Positions 6,383 to 14,399 of a DNA stretch of 14,537 bases are shown piece by piece. Positions within the stretch are counted from its first letter, which is position 1. Each line of letters starts with the position of its first letter. Origin of the DNA: an uncultured bacterium (GTDB lineage: Bacteria > Bacillota > Clostridia > Oscillospirales > Ruminococcaceae); contig CAJMLV010000056.1 of NCBI GenBank assembly GCA_905214345.1, positions 1 through 14,537 on the forward strand. Direction: 5' to 3'. The notes beneath the pieces were generated by a model. The model was given only the letters and a program-made list of their open reading frames with translations, searched no databases and was not told the DNA's origin. The translations under genes and the position numbers were made by a program.

Positions 6383-6883
6383 ATGAACGCCACCTACAAA
6401 CAAGTGACCAAAGCCCGCTACATCCGCCAGGTCAGCGACCTGGCCCGGGAGATCTTCGTGCAGCATTACACCAAACTGACCCCCAAGGTCGCGGCCCAGC
6501 TGGCCGAAGCCTGGCAGAACGAGGACCTGACCGATGACGAGGTCCACTGCGGGGCGGTGAACTACTTCCTCATCTATCTGGGCAGCGAGCCGGTGGGCTA
6601 TTTTGCCCTGGACCTGCGCCCGGTGGGGGCGCTGTGCATCAGCCGCCTGTTTTTGCTGGAAAAAGCCCGGGGCCGGGGTATCGGCCGTGGGGTGGTGGCC
6701 TATGCCCAGAAACTGGCGGAAGGTGACGGCCGCAGCCGTCTGTTCATGCCGGTGTGGGCCAAGGACCTGAAAGCCGAAGGCTTCTGCAAGCGCTGCCGGT
6801 TCCGTCCCGCCGGGGTGGAGCCGGTGGAAGTGCTGCCCGGCCTGACCCTGGACATCAAGACTTGGGAGAAACTCTGGCGATGA
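6383..6883 (+). CDS. GNAT-family N-acetyltransferase
   Basis: 166-residue protein with a single GNAT fold. The acetyl-CoA pyrophosphate loop is the RGRGIGRG segment at 96-103, after the beta-4 strand ALCISRLFLLEKA; YFLIYLGSEPVGYFAL at 61-76 is the preceding hairpin, and AEGFCKRCRFRPAG near the end is the usual GF region. The acceptor substrate cannot be read from sequence. AGAAAGG (6369-6375) precedes the ATG, 18 bases after the previous gene, and its stop overlaps the sbcD start as ATGA. Confidence 0.88.
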   Translation: MNATYKQVTKARYIRQVSDLAREIFVQHYTKLTPKVAAQLAEAWQNEDLTDDEVHCGAVNYFLIYLGSEPVGYFALDLRPVGALCISRLFLLEKARGRGIGRGVVAYAQKLAEGDGRSRLFMPVWAKDLKAEGFCKRCRFRPAGVEPVEVLPGLTLDIKTWEKLWR

Positions 6884-8064
6884 AATTTCTGCATCTGGGG
6901 GACCTGCACCTGGGCAAGCGGGTGAACGGGTTCGATTTTCTGAAGGACCAGCGGTTCATTCTGGACCAGGTACTGGCCCTGTGCGAAGAACACGCCGTGC
7001 AGGCGGTAGTGCTGGCCGGGGACATCTACGACGTCCCCGTGCCCCCCGCCGCCGCCGTGACCCTGTTGGACTGGTTCCTGACCGAACTCACCGGCCGGGG
7101 CATCCGGGTATTGGCGGTATCCGGCAACCACGACAGCGCCGACCGCCTGGACTATGCCGCCGCTTTGCTGGCCCGGCAGGGCGTACACATCGCCGGGCGT
7201 TTCACCGGAAAAGTGCGCATTGCCGAGCTTTCCGGTGATATCCCGGTGGAATTCTGCCTGCTGCCCTTTGTGCGCCCGGCCACCGTGCGCCATTACCTGC
7301 CCGAAGCCCCCATCACCGACCAGGACACCGCCGTGGCCGCCGCCCTGGCCACCCTGCCGCCCCGGCGGGAGGGCGTGGCCCGGGTGCTGGTGGCCCACCA
7401 GACGGTGCTGGGCGGGGGTGTGCTGCCCCAGTGCGCGGGCAGCGAGAGCATTGCCCCCGACCTGAGCAGCGCAGCATCAAACGCCGGGGCCAGTGTGAAC
7501 ATCGGCACTCTGGACGCGGTGAACGCCGCCCGCTTTGGAGAAAACGGCGGCTTCGACTATGTGGCCCTGGGTCACATCCACCGCCCCCAGGCCGCCGGGG
7601 CGCCTCATATCCGCTACGCCGGGGCCCCTTTGTGTTACAGTCTGGACGAAGCGGGCGCCCGGAAGAGCGCCGTTCTGGTGACCCTGACCCCCGCGGGGGC
7701 CGAAACCGAACTGCTGCCCCTGTGCCCCCGCCGGGCCATGCGGCATATCACCGGGCCGCTGGCGGAACTCACCGACCCCGCCCGGGTCACCGACGCCGAC
7801 GATTACATCTGGGCCACCCTCACCGACGACACGCCCCAGCCCGACGCCATGGCGGTGCTGCGGGCGGCGTATCCCAACGCCATGCGGCTGGACTACGCCC
7901 CCCGGGGCACCGGGCCGGATTTCGGCGTCGAAGCGGCCGCCGCGGTGCGGCAGAAAAGCTTTGAGGAGCTGTTTTCCGCCTTTTTTGAGCAGATGCACGG
8001 CCGCCCCCTCACCCAGGAGGAGACCGCCGCCCTGAACGAGATGCGAGAGGAGGCCCAGCCGTGA
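6880..8064 (+). CDS. sbcD: Exonuclease subunit SbcD (Mre11-type nuclease)
   Basis: Nuclease subunit of SbcCD, the bacterial Mre11-Rad50 complex, which cuts DNA hairpins and protein-blocked ends with Mn2+. The 394-residue protein shows the calcineurin-type phosphoesterase motifs in order: GDLHLG (D8, H10), GDIYD (D48), SGNHD (N83, H84, D85), AHQ (H173) and GHIH (H232, H234). The C-terminal portion is the capping domain. The start at 6880 overlaps the acetyltransferase stop and is immediately followed by the family-typical KFLHLGDLHLG. It ends in a GTGA overlap with sbcC, consistent with coupled synthesis of both subunits. Confidence 0.95.
   Translation: MKFLHLGDLHLGKRVNGFDFLKDQRFILDQVLALCEEHAVQAVVLAGDIYDVPVPPAAAVTLLDWFLTELTGRGIRVLAVSGNHDSADRLDYAAALLARQGVHIAGRFTGKVRIAELSGDIPVEFCLLPFVRPATVRHYLPEAPITDQDTAVAAALATLPPRREGVARVLVAHQTVLGGGVLPQCAGSESIAPDLSSAASNAGASVNIGTLDAVNAARFGENGGFDYVALGHIHRPQAAGAPHIRYAGAPLCYSLDEAGARKSAVLVTLTPAGAETELLPLCPRRAMRHITGPLAELTDPARVTDADDYIWATLTDDTPQPDAMAVLRAAYPNAMRLDYAPRGTGPDFGVEAAAAVRQKSFEELFSAFFEQMHGRPLTQEETAALNEMREEAQP
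8046..8053 (+). promoter_or_regulatory. Strong ribosome-binding site that fixes the GTG start of sbcC
   Basis: AGAGGAGG lies within the sbcD coding sequence, 7 bases before the GTG at 8061. It supports initiation at GTG within the GTGA overlap. Confidence 0.8.
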
Positions 8065-10868
8065 AACCCTTGCGCCTGACTCTGTGCGCCTTCGGGCCTT
8101 ATGCCGCCCGCACCACCCTGGACCTGACCGGGTTCGGGGCGGGCGGGCTGTTCCTCATCAGCGGGGACACCGGCGCGGGCAAGACCGCCCTGTTTGACGC
8201 CATCACCTTCGCCCTCTACGGGGAAGCCACCGGGGCCTACCGTTCCCCGGACATGCTGCGCAGCGACTTTGCCGACCCCAAGGACGAAACTTTCGTGGAG
8301 CTGACCTTCTCCCACCGGGGCCGGGAATACACCGTCACCCGTTCTCCCGAACAGACCCGCAAAAAGCAGCGGGGGGAAGGTTTTACCACCATTCCCGCCA
8401 AGGCCAGCCTGGTGCGGGAACCGGAGGAACCGGTCACCGGCACCAAGGCGGTGACCAATGCGGTGTGCGGCCTGCTGGGCATCGATGCCCGGCAGTTCGC
8501 CCAGATCTCCATGATCGCCCAGAACGACTTTGCCCGGCTGCTCAACGCTTCCAGCGCCGACCGGGCGGAGATTTTGCGCCAGGTGTTTGATACCGGTGCC
8601 TACCAGAAGCTGGGTGCCAACGCCCGCACCAAGGCCGCCGAGGCCGCCCGCACCGCCGAAAACGCCGCCGAGACGGTCCTGCTGCACCTGAAACAGCTGC
8701 AGCCGGTGCCCGGCGTGCCGGAAAGCGAAGTCCTCACCGACCTGCAGGCCGCCCGCGACCCCTACAAGGCCGCCGGGGCCCCCGCCCTGGCCCGGGCGCT
8801 CATTGCCGCCGACGAGGAGACCCTCAAAAACGGAGAAACCGATCTGACCGCCCTGGACGCCGCCGTCAAGGCAGCCGCCGCCAAAGCCGAAGCCGCGGGC
8901 AACGCCGCCGCTCTGCGCAGCCGCCTGCAGGCCGCCAAGGCTGAAGCCGAAGCCTTGCTGAACACCGCCCCTGCCCGCCGGGCCGCCTGGGACAAGACCG
9001 AAGCCCGCCGCCCGGAACTGGAGACCCTGGCTGCCCAGCTGGCGGACCTGGACCGTCTGGCCCCCCAGTACGAAGCTCTGACCGGGGCCGAGACCGCTGC
9101 CCGGAAAGCCAAGGCCGCCCTGCAAGGCGCACAAGCCGCCGAAGCACAGGCCCGGCAGGCTTTGCAAGCCTGGGAGGAAAGCAAGACCGACACCGAAAAG
9201 GCCCTGGCCGCCTGCGGGGACCCGGATACCGAAGCAGCCAAGGCCGAAGGTCTGGAACAGACCGCCGACGGCCTGCTGCGGGACTGCAACGCCCTGCTCA
9301 CCGACTGGAACGTCTGGCAGCGGGCGGAGGGGGAAACCGCCGACCGCCGGGCCGCCTATCAGACAGCCCAGCACACCGCCGACGAAGCCGCTGCCCGCAG
9401 CACCGAACTGCAGCGGCAGCTCAACGCCGCCCGGGCGGGCCTGCTGGCCCAGACCCTGACCGAAGGGCTTCCCTGCCCCGTCTGCGGGGCCACCCATCAC
9501 CCGGCCCCCGCCCGGCTGGACCCCGGCCATGTGACCGAGGCCGACTGCGAAGCGGCCGCCGCCCTGGCCGCCAAAACCGCCCGCACCGCCAACGATGCCA
9601 GCGTCAAGGCCGGGCAGGCCGGGGAGCGGTGCAAGACCCTGCGGGAAAATCTGTACAAATCCGCCGATGCCTTTTTGGGCAAACGGCGCAAATTCTATAC
9701 CGGGGCCCCCGCCGCCGAACTGGACGCCGCCGCCCTGCGTGGGGTGCTGCTGGAGCAGTCCGCCGCCCTGGAAAACGGCCTTGCCAAGGTCCGGGCCGCC
9801 TTGCGGGACGCCCGCGCCCGGGCCGCCCGCAAAGCCGCTCTGAACAAGCAAGCCGCCGACCTGCAGGCCAAGGGCCCCGCCCTGAATCAGGCGCTGCAAA
9901 CGGCCCAGACTGCCGCCGCCCAGGCCAAAGCCGACCTGGCCGGGGCCGAAGCCCGGCGGGAAGAGCTGCGCAAGGGCCTGCCCTACCCGGACAAGGCCGC
10001 CCTCACCGCCCGACGCGGCCAGGTGGCCGAAGAGCGGGACGCCCTGAACAACGCTCTGACCGCTGCCGCCAAGGCGCGGGCGGAATTTGAAGGTCAACTC
10101 AGCGAAGCCCAGGGCAAGACTGCCGCTCTGGAAAAGGAAGCAGCCGCCGCAACAGCCGCCCCTGACCCGGCAGCCGCCGCAGCCGTTTTGGAGCAGGCGG
10201 AAACCGCCCGCGACACCCTGCGCCGGACTTTGCAGGACACCGACCACCGGCTCAAGACCAACCGCACCGCCCTCTCCGCTCTGGAAAAGGCCTTGGACAC
10301 CGCCGAAGCCGCCCGCGCCCGCAGCGCCATGCTGGACAACCTTTCCCGCACCATCAACGGCAACCTGGCCGGCAAACCCAAGCTGCCTTTTGAACAGTAT
10401 GTCCAGGCCTTCTATTTTGACGGGGTGGTGGCTGCCGCCAACCGGCGGTTCGGCCGCATGACCGGCGGGCAGTACCGTCTTTTGCGCCGCAGCGACGGGG
10501 GCATCGCCGCCAAGACCGCCCTGGAACTGGACGTGTTCGACGCCTACACCGGCAAGACCCGCCCGGTGGGCAGCCTATCCGGCGGGGAGAGCTTCCTGGC
10601 CGCCCTGAGCCTGGCCCTGGGTATCAGCGATACCATCCAGCAGAGCGCCGGGGGCGTGCAGGTGGACACCCTGTTCGTGGACGAAGGTTTCGGTACCCTG
10701 GACGCCGAAGCGTTGGAAAAAGCCATCGAGACCCTCACCGCCCTGGCTGGGTCGGACAAGCTGGTGGGTATCATCAGCCATGTGGAAGCCCTGCAAGACC
10801 GGGTGCGCCGCAAAATTCTGGTGCACAAGACCCGCCGGGGCAGCACCGCCGAAATTCTTACCGAGTAA
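8061..10868 (+). CDS. sbcC: Exonuclease subunit SbcC (Rad50-type SMC ATPase)
   Basis: ATPase subunit of the SbcCD nuclease; ATP binding opens and closes the DNA-clamping head. The 935-residue protein has Walker A GDTGAGKT at 35-42, then a long Ala, Glu, Lys and Arg-rich coiled coil to about 460, a zinc hook CPVC (C472, C475), a second coiled coil to about 780, the ABC signature LSGGE at 839-843 and Walker B LFVDE at 871-875 followed by GFGTLD. Length is within the Firmicutes range but shorter than E. coli SbcC (about 1,048). The coiled coil is extremely alanine-rich, which fits the GC-rich genome and creates long antisense open frames that are not genes. GTG start; ends 14 bases before the next gene. 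Confidence 0.95.
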   Translation: MKPLRLTLCAFGPYAARTTLDLTGFGAGGLFLISGDTGAGKTALFDAITFALYGEATGAYRSPDMLRSDFADPKDETFVELTFSHRGREYTVTRSPEQTRKKQRGEGFTTIPAKASLVREPEEPVTGTKAVTNAVCGLLGIDARQFAQISMIAQNDFARLLNASSADRAEILRQVFDTGAYQKLGANARTKAAEAARTAENAAETVLLHLKQLQPVPGVPESEVLTDLQAARDPYKAAGAPALARALIAADEETLKNGETDLTALDAAVKAAAAKAEAAGNAAALRSRLQAAKAEAEALLNTAPARRAAWDKTEARRPELETLAAQLADLDRLAPQYEALTGAETAARKAKAALQGAQAAEAQARQALQAWEESKTDTEKALAACGDPDTEAAKAEGLEQTADGLLRDCNALLTDWNVWQRAEGETADRRAAYQTAQHTADEAAARSTELQRQLNAARAGLLAQTLTEGLPCPVCGATHHPAPARLDPGHVTEADCEAAAALAAKTARTANDASVKAGQAGERCKTLRENLYKSADAFLGKRRKFYTGAPAAELDAAALRGVLLEQSAALENGLAKVRAALRDARARAARKAALNKQAADLQAKGPALNQALQTAQTAAAQAKADLAGAEARREELRKGLPYPDKAALTARRGQVAEERDALNNALTAAAKARAEFEGQLSEAQGKTAALEKEAAAATAAPDPAAAAAVLEQAETARDTLRRTLQDTDHRLKTNRTALSALEKALDTAEAARARSAMLDNLSRTINGNLAGKPKLPFEQYVQAFYFDGVVAAANRRFGRMTGGQYRLLRRSDGGIAAKTALELDVFDAYTGKTRPVGSLSGGESFLAALSLALGISDTIQQSAGGVQVDTLFVDEGFGTLDAEALEKAIETLTALAGSDKLVGIISHVEALQDRVRRKILVHKTRRGSTAEILTE

Positions 10869-10882
10869 AAAGGAGCCTTGTT

Positions 10883-12331
10883 ATGTCCAAGTCCCTTTTG
10901 CAGGACCAGCTGGAAGCCTGCGCCGCCTCCCGCTATCCCCTGCACATGCCGGGGCACAAGCGCCGGGTCCTGCCTGCGCCGGGCCTTGGCTGCGCCGCCT
11001 GGGACACCACCGAAGTTCCCGGCACCGACGACCTCCACGACGCCGACGGCATCCTGGCCCAAGCCATGGCCCGTGCCGCCGCCCTGTGGGGGTCCCGGCG
11101 GTGCTGGTTCCTGGTAGGGGGCAGCACCTGCGGGCTGCTGGCGGCCATCCGCGCCGCCGCGCCCTACGGCAGTGAGATTCTCTGCGCCCGCAACTGCCAC
11201 AAATCCGTCTACCACGCCATCGAGCTGTGCGCCCTGCGCCCGGTATGGCTTACCCCGCCGGTGGACGAAGCCTTCGGGGTGTACGGCAGCATCTCCCCCG
11301 CCATGGTGGCGGATACCCTGGCCGCCCATCCCGGCGCGGCCTGCGTGGTGCTCACCAGCCCCACCTATGAGGGGGTACTCAGCGACGTGGCCGCCATTGC
11401 GGACCTCTGCCACGCCAAGGGAATCCCCCTGGTGGTGGATGAAGCCCACGGCGCCCATTACCTGCCCGATGCCGCAAACTTCGGCTGGCAGGGCGGGGCG
11501 GTGGCTGCAGGGGCGGACCTGGTCATCCAGAGCGCCCACAAGACTCTGCCCAGCCTGACCCAGACCGCCTTGCTCCACCTGAACGGGGACCTCATCGACC
11601 CCGACGAGGTGGAACGGCAGCTGGATGTGTTCGAGACCAGCTCTCCCTCCTATCCCCTCATGGTCAGTCTGGACGGCTGCTGCGCCCAACTGGCCCAGGA
11701 CGGCCCCACCCTGTTCGCCGCCTGGCGGGCACGGCTGGACAGGTTCTCCGCCGCTGTGGTGCCCCTCAGGCACCTGCGGGTGCTCTGCCACGGTGCCGAC
11801 ACCTTGGCCGACCATCCCGCCTTTTTTGCCCATGACAGCGGCAAAATCCTGGTGAACGGAGCCGCTGCCGGGCTCACCGGGGCGGACATGGCACGGATGC
11901 TGCGGGAAGACTACGGCTTTGAAATAGAGATGGCCTGCGGGCACAATCTGCTGGCCATGACCAGCGTCTGCGATGCCGCCGACGCCCTGGACCGCCTGGC
12001 CGACGCCCTGCTGGCCATGGACGTCCAGGCAGACGCCGCCCCCGCCACCCCTGCGCCGGGGCTTTGCCCGCCGGGGGAAGCCGCACTGACCATCGCCGAG
12101 GCGGTGCGCCATTTCCGGGAAGAATGTCCCATGCCCCAAGCTGAGAGCCGTATCTGCGCCGAGTACGTCTGGGCCTACCCGCCGGGGGTGCCCCTGATCA
12201 CCCCGGGGGAGCGGGTCACACCCGCCTTCCTGACGGCCTGCGCCGCCCTGGAAAAGGCAGGCACCGCCCTGCACCACACCGCGGCCAAAACACCGGGTTG
12301 CCTGGCTGTCTGTGCCCATTCCAAGCCTTGA
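10883..12331 (+). CDS. Orn/Lys/Arg decarboxylase-family PLP enzyme (short, Bacillus SpeA/YaaO-like)
   Basis: Fold-type I PLP enzyme of 482 residues, the short form of the basic amino acid decarboxylase family. Visible motifs: HMPGHKR at 21-27, VGGSTCG at 78-84 (cofactor phosphate), VVDEAHGAHY with D186 and H189, QSAHKTLPSLTQ with PLP lysine K220, and the small C-terminal domain including YPPGVPLITPGE at 432-443. It probably decarboxylates arginine, lysine or ornithine to a polyamine precursor, but the substrate cannot be read and some members act on other substrates. AAGGAG (10870-10875) precedes the ATG. It is the last gene of the rnz-sbcDC operon. No terminator was found after it; the next promoter's -35 box overlaps its stop codon. 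Confidence 0.87.
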   Translation: MSKSLLQDQLEACAASRYPLHMPGHKRRVLPAPGLGCAAWDTTEVPGTDDLHDADGILAQAMARAAALWGSRRCWFLVGGSTCGLLAAIRAAAPYGSEILCARNCHKSVYHAIELCALRPVWLTPPVDEAFGVYGSISPAMVADTLAAHPGAACVVLTSPTYEGVLSDVAAIADLCHAKGIPLVVDEAHGAHYLPDAANFGWQGGAVAAGADLVIQSAHKTLPSLTQTALLHLNGDLIDPDEVERQLDVFETSSPSYPLMVSLDGCCAQLAQDGPTLFAAWRARLDRFSAAVVPLRHLRVLCHGADTLADHPAFFAHDSGKILVNGAAAGLTGADMARMLREDYGFEIEMACGHNLLAMTSVCDAADALDRLADALLAMDVQADAAPATPAPGLCPPGEAALTIAEAVRHFREECPMPQAESRICAEYVWAYPPGVPLITPGERVTPAFLTACAALEKAGTALHHTAAKTPGCLAVCAHSKP

Positions 12332-12356
12332 CAACCCCGCACCGCCCGTGTACAAT
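12328..12356 (+). promoter_or_regulatory. Promoter of the scfA-scfB operon
   Basis: A perfect TTGACA (12328-12333) and TACAAT (12351-12356) are spaced by 17 bases, a near-ideal sigma-70 promoter. Its -35 box overlaps the stop codon of the upstream decarboxylase gene (12329-12331). Confidence 0.85.
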
Positions 12357-12390
12357 AAAACCATACCATTATAAAAGGGGTGACTGTTTT

Positions 12391-12531
12391 ATGAAGCACA
12401 TCCAGACTCTGAACACCCGTGACATGGCTAAGAGCCTGCAGAACGGCGGTTGCGGCGAGTGCCAGACCTCCTGCCAGAGCGCCTGCAAGACCAGCTGCGG
12501 CATTGCCAACCAGCCCTGCGAAAAGAAGTAA
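12391..12531 (+). CDS. scfA: SCIFF ranthipeptide precursor (six cysteines in forty-five)
   Basis: 46-residue Cys-rich RiPP precursor. The N-terminal leader MKHIQTLNTRD is the SCIFF signature, and the core holds exactly six cysteines at 21, 24, 28, 32, 36 and 43. The partner radical SAM enzyme (12643-14094) is expected to install a Cys-to-residue thioether. GGGG at 12377-12380 in an AAAAGGGGTG context lies 10 bases before the ATG. The frame opens further upstream (12298), but that would cross the promoter and stop of the previous gene. The residue after the fifth cysteine is Gly37, where I recall many SCIFF peptides carrying the thioether acceptor Thr. No dedicated protease or exporter lies beside it. 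The function of mature SCIFF is still poorly understood. Confidence 0.95.
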   Translation: MKHIQTLNTRDMAKSLQNGGCGECQTSCQSACKTSCGIANQPCEKK

Positions 12532-12549
12532 TCTTTTTTCTGGCTTGTC

Positions 12550-12595
12550 TGCCGGGACATCCCCCTGTTTTTGCGCGGGGCTGTTCCGGCATTTT
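12550..12595 (+). terminator. Partial terminator (attenuating stem) between scfA and scfB
   Basis: TGCCGGGACA (12550-12559) and CCCC (12561-12564) pair with GGGG (12577-12580) and TGTTCCGGCA (12582-12591), giving 14 pairs with one G-U and one mismatch around a 12-base loop. Four Ts follow (12592-12595), then G. The U-tract is short, so read-through is likely and would give more scfA than scfB transcript. A second small stem (ACGCA/TGCGT, 12605-12619) follows. Confidence 0.7.
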
Positions 12596-12642
12596 GTTGT
12601 GAATACGCACTTTTTGCGTCGAAAAATAGTAAGGGGTTTCCT

Positions 12643-14094
12643 ATGATCCATCAGTACAAACTCAATGGCTACAACATCGTGCTGGACGTGTACAGCGGCA
12701 GCGTACACGCGGTGGATGATGTGGCCTATGACGCCATCGCCCTCATCGATGCCGGTGTTTCCCGTGAAGATGCCATCGAACAGCTGGCCGCCAAGTATGC
12801 CGACCACCCGGAAGTGACCCGCGCCGACATTGAGGACTGCTTTGCGGACATCGATGAGCTCACCGAAGCCGGGCAGCTGTTCGCCCCGGACATCTACGAA
12901 AACCACGCCTTCGACTTCAAGAACCGGTCCACGGTGGTGAAGGCCCTGTGCCTGCATGTGGCCCACACCTGCAACCTGAACTGCGAATACTGCTTTGCGG
13001 CCCAGGGCAAGTTCCACGGCGAAGCGGGCCTGATGAGCTTCGAGACCGGCAAGCGCGCCCTGGATTTCCTGATTGAACATTCCGGCACCCGCCACAACCT
13101 GGAAGTGGACTTCTTCGGCGGCGAACCGCTGATGAACTTCGAGGTGTGCAAGCAGCTGGTGGCCTACGCCCGCAGCATCGAGAAGGAAAAGGGCAAGAAT
13201 TTCCGTTTCACCCTGACCACCAACGGCATCGGCGTCACCGATGAAGTCATCGAGTGGGCCAACAAGGAATGCCACAACGTGGTGCTTTCTCTGGACGGCC
13301 GCAAGGAGGTCAACGACCGGTTCCGCAAGGACCTGGCGGGCAACGGCAGCTACGACCGCATCGTGCCCAAGTTCCAGAAGTTCGTCAAGGCCCGGGGCGG
13401 CAAGGGCTACTACATGCGGGGCACCTTCACCCACCACAATGTGGATTTCACCAACGACCTGTTCCACATGGCGGATGATCTGGGCTTTACCGAACTGTCC
13501 ATGGAGCCGGTGGTGTCCAAGCCGGGCAGCCCCGAAGCCCTGACCGAAGCCGACCTGCCCAAGCTGTTTGACCAGTACGAACTGCTGGCCAAGGACATGC
13601 TCCGCCGGGAAAAGGCGGGCAAGCCCATCACCTTCTACCATTACATCCTGGACCTGGAGCACGGTCCCTGCATCTACAAGCGCATTTCCGGCTGCGGTTC
13701 CGGCACCGAGTACATGGCCGTGACCCCCTGGGGCGACCTGTATCCCTGCCACCAGTTCGTGGGCGACCCCGCCTACAAGCTGGGCGACATCTGGAACGGC
13801 GTGACCAACACCGCTCTGCGGGATGAGTTCAAGCTGTGCAACGTCTATGCCCGCCCGGACTGCAAGGATTGCTGGGCCCGGCTGTACTGCGCCGGCGGCT
13901 GTGCCGCCAACGCCCTGCACGCCACCGGGGACATCCACGGCGTGTATGAATACGGCTGCAAGGTCTTCCGCAAGCGTATCGAGTGCGCTTTGATGATCAA
14001 GGTGGCGGAGAGCCTGGACCCCGAGCTGTCCAGGAATGCCGCTCCCGCCCCGGCGCAGGATGACTGCGACGGGTGCAGCAGCTGTGCTGACTGA
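12643..14094 (+). CDS. scfB: SCIFF radical SAM maturase (SPASM domain)
   Basis: Radical SAM enzyme that forms the thioether crosslink in ScfA. The 483-residue protein has an N-terminal PqqD-like leader-binding (RRE) region at about 1-85, the radical SAM cluster motif CNLNCEYC (C110, C114, C117), FFGGEPL at 157-163 (SAM contacts), and a SPASM region binding auxiliary Fe-S clusters with C343, C351, C369, C399, C407, C410, C416, C420 and C439. An unusual C-terminal tail adds C475, C478 and C481. The ATG at 12643 follows AAGGGG (12631-12636) by 6 bases and opens directly with the RRE; the frame extends to 12571 through the intergenic stem, which I reject. It is followed by a strong terminator. 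Confidence 0.95.
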   Translation: MIHQYKLNGYNIVLDVYSGSVHAVDDVAYDAIALIDAGVSREDAIEQLAAKYADHPEVTRADIEDCFADIDELTEAGQLFAPDIYENHAFDFKNRSTVVKALCLHVAHTCNLNCEYCFAAQGKFHGEAGLMSFETGKRALDFLIEHSGTRHNLEVDFFGGEPLMNFEVCKQLVAYARSIEKEKGKNFRFTLTTNGIGVTDEVIEWANKECHNVVLSLDGRKEVNDRFRKDLAGNGSYDRIVPKFQKFVKARGGKGYYMRGTFTHHNVDFTNDLFHMADDLGFTELSMEPVVSKPGSPEALTEADLPKLFDQYELLAKDMLRREKAGKPITFYHYILDLEHGPCIYKRISGCGSGTEYMAVTPWGDLYPCHQFVGDPAYKLGDIWNGVTNTALRDEFKLCNVYARPDCKDCWARLYCAGGCAANALHATGDIHGVYEYGCKVFRKRIECALMIKVAESLDPELSRNAAPAPAQDDCDGCSSCAD

Positions 14095-14104
14095 GTTCTA
14101 AATT

Positions 14105-14148
14105 AAAAAGAGGTTTCCCCTGGTTGATACGGGGGAAACCTCTTTTTT
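14105..14148 (+). terminator. Terminator of the scfA-scfB operon
   Basis: AAAAAGAGGTTTCCCC (14105-14120) pairs with GGGGAAACCTCTTTTT (14132-14147) around an 11-base loop, followed by a T-run to 14148. It lies 10 bases after scfB and is a textbook intrinsic terminator. Confidence 0.93.
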
Positions 14149-14166
14149 GTTTGTTGTTTCTTGGGA

Positions 14167-14376
14167 AACAGCTGCCAGCCGGGCGAACGTCTTCTAGCCA
14201 ATAGGTTGTCGCTTTTTGACGCCAAAAAGCGACGGAAAAAGCGCCACCGTTTCGACGCGGTGGACGCCGACCAGGGCTGCGCCCTGGACCCGTGTGCGGC
14301 CACCCCTCCGGGACGGCCTACTCAGGCCCTGGGGGGCCTGAGTAAGGAATGGATTTGAAATCCTTGCGGGAAAGTC
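14167..14376 (-). repeat. Dispersed five-hairpin intergenic repeat, copy C (complete, reversed)
   Basis: Complete copy on the minus strand. Stem 1 is TACTCAGGCC/GGCCTGAGTA (14319-14344). Stem 2 (14298-14318) is lengthened to 9 pairs by an extra CC/GG. Stem 3 is CCAGGGC/GCCCTGG with a 3-base loop (14271-14287). Stem 4 is CCACCG/CGGTGG (14244-14263). Stem 5 is GTCGCTTTTTG/CAAAAAGCGAC with a GCGT loop in minus sense (14208-14233). Stems 1 and 5 differ from copy B by paired changes that keep complementarity. Together with copy D it fills the gene-free stretch from 14149 to the window end. Confidence 0.83.
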
Positions 14377-14399
14377 AAGTCATTCTTCCGCAAAGCAGT

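Noticed and set aside
7893..10247. Long open frame of 784 codons on the minus strand opposite sbcC
   Set aside because: It is the antisense shadow of a GC-rich, Ala-rich coiled-coil gene; its Gly- and Pro-rich product has no recognisable domain and the plus-strand SbcC motifs are complete.
12175..13938. 587-codon minus-strand open frame opposite the scf genes
   Set aside because: It runs antisense through scfB, scfA, the promoter and the terminator stem; the plus-strand reading has full radical SAM and SCIFF signatures.
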